Source: Trachelipus rathkii
Lineage: Eukaryota > Arthropoda > Malacostraca > Isopoda > Trachelipodidae
DNA: 50,275 bases
Direction: 5' to 3'
Assembly: GCA_015478945.1 (NCBI GenBank)
Contig: JABUQX010078686.1
Coordinates: 1-50,275, forward strand
Both the position numbers and the translations under genes were made by a program. The notes beneath the pieces are model-generated. The model searched no databases. It saw only the letters and a list, made by a program, of their open reading frames with translations, and had not been told where the DNA came from. Below, in pieces: positions 47,098 through 50,275 of this stretch (its first letter is position 1; each line of letters opens with the position of its first letter).

Positions 47098-48927
47098 AAT
47101 TATAACGAATTATAACGTAGATCGTGATGATATCGCGACATATACTTATCTCTTGGAGCGGACAGTGAAAATAAAAATAATAATTTCATTTTTTTTTTGT
47201 TTATAAAAGTTTTAATGTCGTCTTCGGAGGAGATGGTTTGCATTCTCAATACATAAACCCTCTGAGAATAATTTTGTAAATTAAAAGGTGGTTGTTCAGT
47301 GACATTACTTATTATTATTTAATGTCAAATAGTCATTTTATTTTGTACAAACTTTTTGTCATAATAGCGAAATATCAAAATGGTATCTGTATGAATATAA
47401 TTATTGTATTGTATTTAGATATCATCGATATTCTCAAGTTTAAATTAATAGTTTGAATATAGACAATATAAAAAAAACATTGGAGTAGAAGTCTTATACA
47501 GTGTATTTCTTTTACAGGTGTTTATGTCTTTATGTCAGTTTTTATTATTATGCCTGACCAGCTTTCATTATGTCCTTTGGCCACGCTCTCTCTACTTCCT
47601 TATCACGCTCAACTTTTCTATGAATTTCCACCGTTACTCTCTTGCTCCTTCCGCCCCCCCCCCCCCCCCATCTCTCAAATTTACTTCGTTACGCTTATCT
47701 CTTATGGTCCGCCCCCCTAATTTAACAACTTCACCGTCTCGCACCCGATAAGAAACTCTGTTCAGTTTTGGCCAAACTTTTTGTTTGGGTTTAGTTTTGT
47801 TTCCTGAACTCTTATCCCTTGGGTACAACCCTTTGTCCGACACCGAGCAATTTTCCCCGCCCGTCTCAGTGGCATCAGCAAAGGCGAGTTAACACAGATA
47901 CCAGCCAAATGATAAAGCGGGTCTCCACTCAACTTTCCCATTAACCATCCTCTTTAGCTTTGGTTCTATTTGAATTATGAACCGGTTATATGATTATTTC
48001 ATTTTAAGGCAAGCGTCATCTTCAATTCACCTTCGTGGTTGGTGGTTGTTTAATTTTGTTGTATAGAAGAGGATTATGGAATTCTTAAAGTCACTTAGCA
48101 ATTCAATTTTCTATAAAACCTTTATTGAGTTTATATGAATTATAAATAATAAAAGACTTATTTTTCTGTAATATTTAGAATTTCTTTACTTTGTTAATAA
48201 AAGTAAGAAGTAATTCTCTCTTCATTAATCCGCTGTCTAATTATTTATTATCTCTTATTTCTTATTATTGTTTATTGTATTTTATAATTGAATTTTAGTT
48301 TCTCTCTTCTTATAACTTCTACATTCCTTTGTTCTAAACTCAAAGGAATTACATACTCGCCGACTTTCTTTATATTATCTACTTCCTTGTTGTTAATGGT
48401 TCAATGATATCCGCTTCTGCTTCTTATCTCGGTATTGTCCTCTCGGACGAATAATTCCGAGATGTTGGTACGGGTTACGTCGAGCAGTCACTGTGTTACT
48501 CGCGTTGGAGTTAAATTCGAGGTCTGCGCGTATCCGGTAGGCCACGGAGGGGATTAAAACAGCTTCGCCTGTTCTTCGTTTAATTTTCTTATATATTACA
48601 TGGATTTGCATCAAGACTTTCTTCAACGGAAGGCCATTTGTCTTGAATTGAACTTGTTAGCTGGTCAGCCTCTAAAACTTTTCTGGTGGCACCACTTGTA
48701 CAGAAATTACCTTTTTCCTCCACATGTTCCGATAGTTCCGCCTGAATACAACACAAAAGAGCTTGAACACCGACCCTCCTAGCAGCGTTCCGCACCTGAT
48801 AATACTTACGCAGTAATCGCTAGTTGAAAGTATTTCGCCCTACCATAAGAGTATCATTCTAGCTAACTAGTGGTCATATTTTCTTAGGATGAGAAATGTA
48901 AGTAGTGCACTTTAACTCATTCTAACA
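47098..48927. other. Ordinary-complexity DNA without recognised genes
   Basis: Clean-looking sequence, with a C run of 17 at about 47,653-47,669. Frames open on both strands overlap each other (47,518-47,751 plus against 47,634-47,843 minus; 48,600-48,782 plus against 48,589-48,795 minus). The minus frame at 48,393-48,626 (77 codons) is basic and lies over a CpG-richer patch at about 48,410-48,560. None has a motif I can name, so no CDS is entered. Confidence 0.4.
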
Positions 48928-48964
48928 GTACAGAGATGAAAATCTGTCTACTATATCTCTGTAC
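48928..48964. repeat. 10-bp inverted repeat (hairpin-capable)
   Basis: GTACAGAGAT at 48,928-48,937 is followed, after 17 bases, by its exact reverse complement ATCTCTGTAC at 48,955-48,964. The right arm overlaps the word TCTCTGTACAAGT, which occurs again at 49,287-49,299. No function is shown. It may be a chance hairpin or a remnant of an element end. Confidence 0.6.
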
Positions 48965-49181
48965 AAGTAGTCTAGTGCGTTGGGTCTTGGCTTTTCCCTG
49001 TTCACCAGAAAATTCTGTCTACATCTGGAAAAAGCATTCCCGCTCTTGCCCATCTACACAGTCCTGTTGTTCCGCAAAGCACAGCGATCACGGCATGAGG
49101 TGTCGTATTTATTGTTTTTTTGTCCCATTGGCAAAATATCCGCCAGTTTTTTTATCTTCTGGTCCACTCCCGCAACGCTAG
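48936..49181 (+). CDS. Hypothetical ORF, 81 codons, unrecognised
   Basis: The frame starts at an ATG that overlaps the left arm of the inverted repeat. It has eight cysteines, several serines and a fairly even composition, including the segment SCPSTQSCCSAKHSDHGMRC, which superficially resembles a small cysteine-rich protein. The N-terminal 21 residues are moderately hydrophobic, but no clear signal cleavage site is visible. A second + frame (48,980-49,252) and an antisense frame are also largely open over the same bases, so at most one can be real and perhaps none is. No family was recognised. Confidence 0.15.
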   Translation: MKICLLYLCTSSLVRWVLAFPCSPENSVYIWKKHSRSCPSTQSCCSAKHSDHGMRCRIYCFFVPLAKYPPVFLSSGPLPQR

Positions 49182-49697
49182 GAATTGAGCAATATTGCTT
49201 GAAGCAGTTCAATCATAGTGTCAAGTTGTCTTCAAAATTTTCATCAAACTAGTTTTGTGTATGTGGGAGGTAAGTATGAATGTTTCTCTCTGTACAAGTG
49301 GTTCAATTACATGTTCTGTCATCTGGCTTCAAGGTTTCCCTCGAGTTAGCTCATTTTCATGGTCCAGTTGGATCCCTTCGCCCGGCTGTCCCATTATTGG
49401 CTGACATAGGTAATAGGGATCGTTTGGTGAACCTATTGTCTGACCGAGACAATGTTTAATCTTTTGAGGTCGACGCATATTGTTACCATCCATGCACCTG
49501 ATATTGTAGCTTCAAACGTTCTGGATTTATTGCATACTCTTCATTTTCATTTGGCTGTTGGATAATGAGTACGGGTACTTGGAACCGATAGAATACCTTT
49601 GTGGTGCTGTATGTTGTACAAACACACTTTAAAATTGCTCTTGGAAGTGGTCAATTAAAAGTCGCAATCGTCTGACATCGTATGCTGGAGCCCATAG
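49182..49697. other. Ordinary-complexity DNA, donor-like site at 49,270
   Basis: GGAGGTAAGTATG at about 49,267-49,279 matches the eukaryotic 5' splice-site consensus well, but the frames running into it contain stops within about 20 bases upstream in at least one frame, and no acceptor was paired. No gene is called. Confidence 0.35.
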
Positions 49698-49817
49698 CGA
49701 GTAGTTAGCTGCAAGTTCAACAGGCAACAACCTCCGCCCCAACCATCACCGTTACGCCTCCAAATCCCTGAATGGGAACAAGCTACGGCAGCTCTAGCTT
49801 ATCTAGTTCACGACTCA
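49698..49817 (+). other. Open segment of 40 codons, proline-rich, no start codon
   Basis: This stop-to-stop frame lacks ATG. Its product has a proline-rich part (QQPPPQPSPLRLQIPEW) followed by EQATAALAYLVHDS. It could be an exon piece or a decayed element fragment. I do not recognise it. It lies 145 bases before another open segment in a different frame. Confidence 0.15.
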
Positions 49818-49962
49818 TAAAATGTTACTCTCGTTAGTCATGTGGATACAGATTTGTAGATTTTCCGCTTGCACCGTCGAGCCAACAGCTTCTAGGATGA
49901 ATTTACCGGCAAATAAACTACGATCGATTCAAGATCGTTCACTTACCTCCTGGGTGACATGA

Positions 49963-50175
49963 CGATTCCCGCCTTCCGATGACTGTATTCCAGATGGATA
50001 TAGACATACGCAGATTGGCACTCATCATATAGATGTAACTAAGTTCCATCTTCCTGATAGGAGCCGAGTAAAATCATTGCTGCTATTAGATAAGTGCGAC
50101 GTAACTTATAAGCCTACGTATTGGTACTATTTTGTCATTCCAGGGAATTTCAAAAATAAGGATTCCATGATTTAG
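49963..50175 (+). other. Open segment of 70 codons, ends in stop, no early start
   Basis: The frame opens after a stop and runs 70 codons to TAG at 50,173-50,175. The only in-frame ATG is next to last, so it could be coding only as an exon or as a fragment whose start was lost. Residue mix is natural, with the segment KSLLLLDKCDVTYKPTYWYY in the middle and a C-terminal FVIPGNFKNKDSMI. No family is recognised. The window ends 100 bases later, so the context on the right is unseen. Confidence 0.2.
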
Positions 50176-50275
50176 ATGAAAAGGGGTTGTAGATATTATA
50201 AGGCAAATCCGAAATTAAATATCGAGATCATGAGTGATCTGACAAAATCATTTTCTAGAAAGAGTTTTCACTTTC

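Noticed and set aside
49698..49860. Retrotransposon RNase H-like connection (WEQATAALAYL followed by a DTD-like word)
   Set aside because: The resemblance rests on a few residues, a stop interrupts it, and no reverse transcriptase, protease or integrase motif was found nearby.

Overview
No gene can be annotated with confidence in this window. No bacterial, phage or organellar gene set is visible, there is no rRNA, tRNA or CRISPR array that I can support, and no translated product matches a protein family I recognise. The strong AT bias, microsatellites, long tandem arrays and absence of long ORFs (none above about 160 codons, the longest being homopolymer translations) fit non-coding nuclear DNA of an AT-rich eukaryote. 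I cannot name a taxon. Much of the window also looks technically unreliable: single bases are rare in many stretches and almost every base sits in a run, as expected of poorly resolved base calling or an unpolished or untrimmed assembly.

The window switches abruptly between four textures. (1) Homopolymer-inflated DNA fills most of 1-20,580 and 30,050-42,010. (2) Nearly pure A/T blocks occur at about 11,560-11,890, 12,240-12,620, 17,710-18,362, 20,580-21,080, 26,310-26,865, 27,060-27,350, 30,180-30,480, 30,610-31,160, 34,070-34,330, 35,560-35,940, 38,230-39,140 and 39,540-39,880. (3) Ordinary-complexity AT-rich DNA lies at about 21,080-26,310, 26,866-27,058, 27,410-30,050 and 42,010-50,275. 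(4) Two C-rich, G-depleted blocks sit at about 43,175-43,550 and 46,145-46,440.

The main biological structure lies inside the noisy left part. Two tandem arrays can be traced by eye despite the run-length noise. Array 1 (about 1,741-5,870) has some 17-18 copies of a unit of about 239 bp. Array 2 (about 13,640-17,640) has about six copies of a unit of about 680 bp. Copy order and spacing are regular, so these are probably real satellite-like or repeated-exon arrays read with poor run-length accuracy. Array 1 units also carry splice-like borders (a GGTAA-like step, a T-rich stretch and a TTTTAGGTG-like end), so a gene with a repeated exon is a possible alternative to plain satellite DNA.

The right end (46.4-50.3 kb) is the cleanest sequence. 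It holds only short open frames, a 10-bp inverted repeat and GTAAGTATG donor-like sites. Any coding content there would be small exons or decayed fragments, and these are entered at low confidence.
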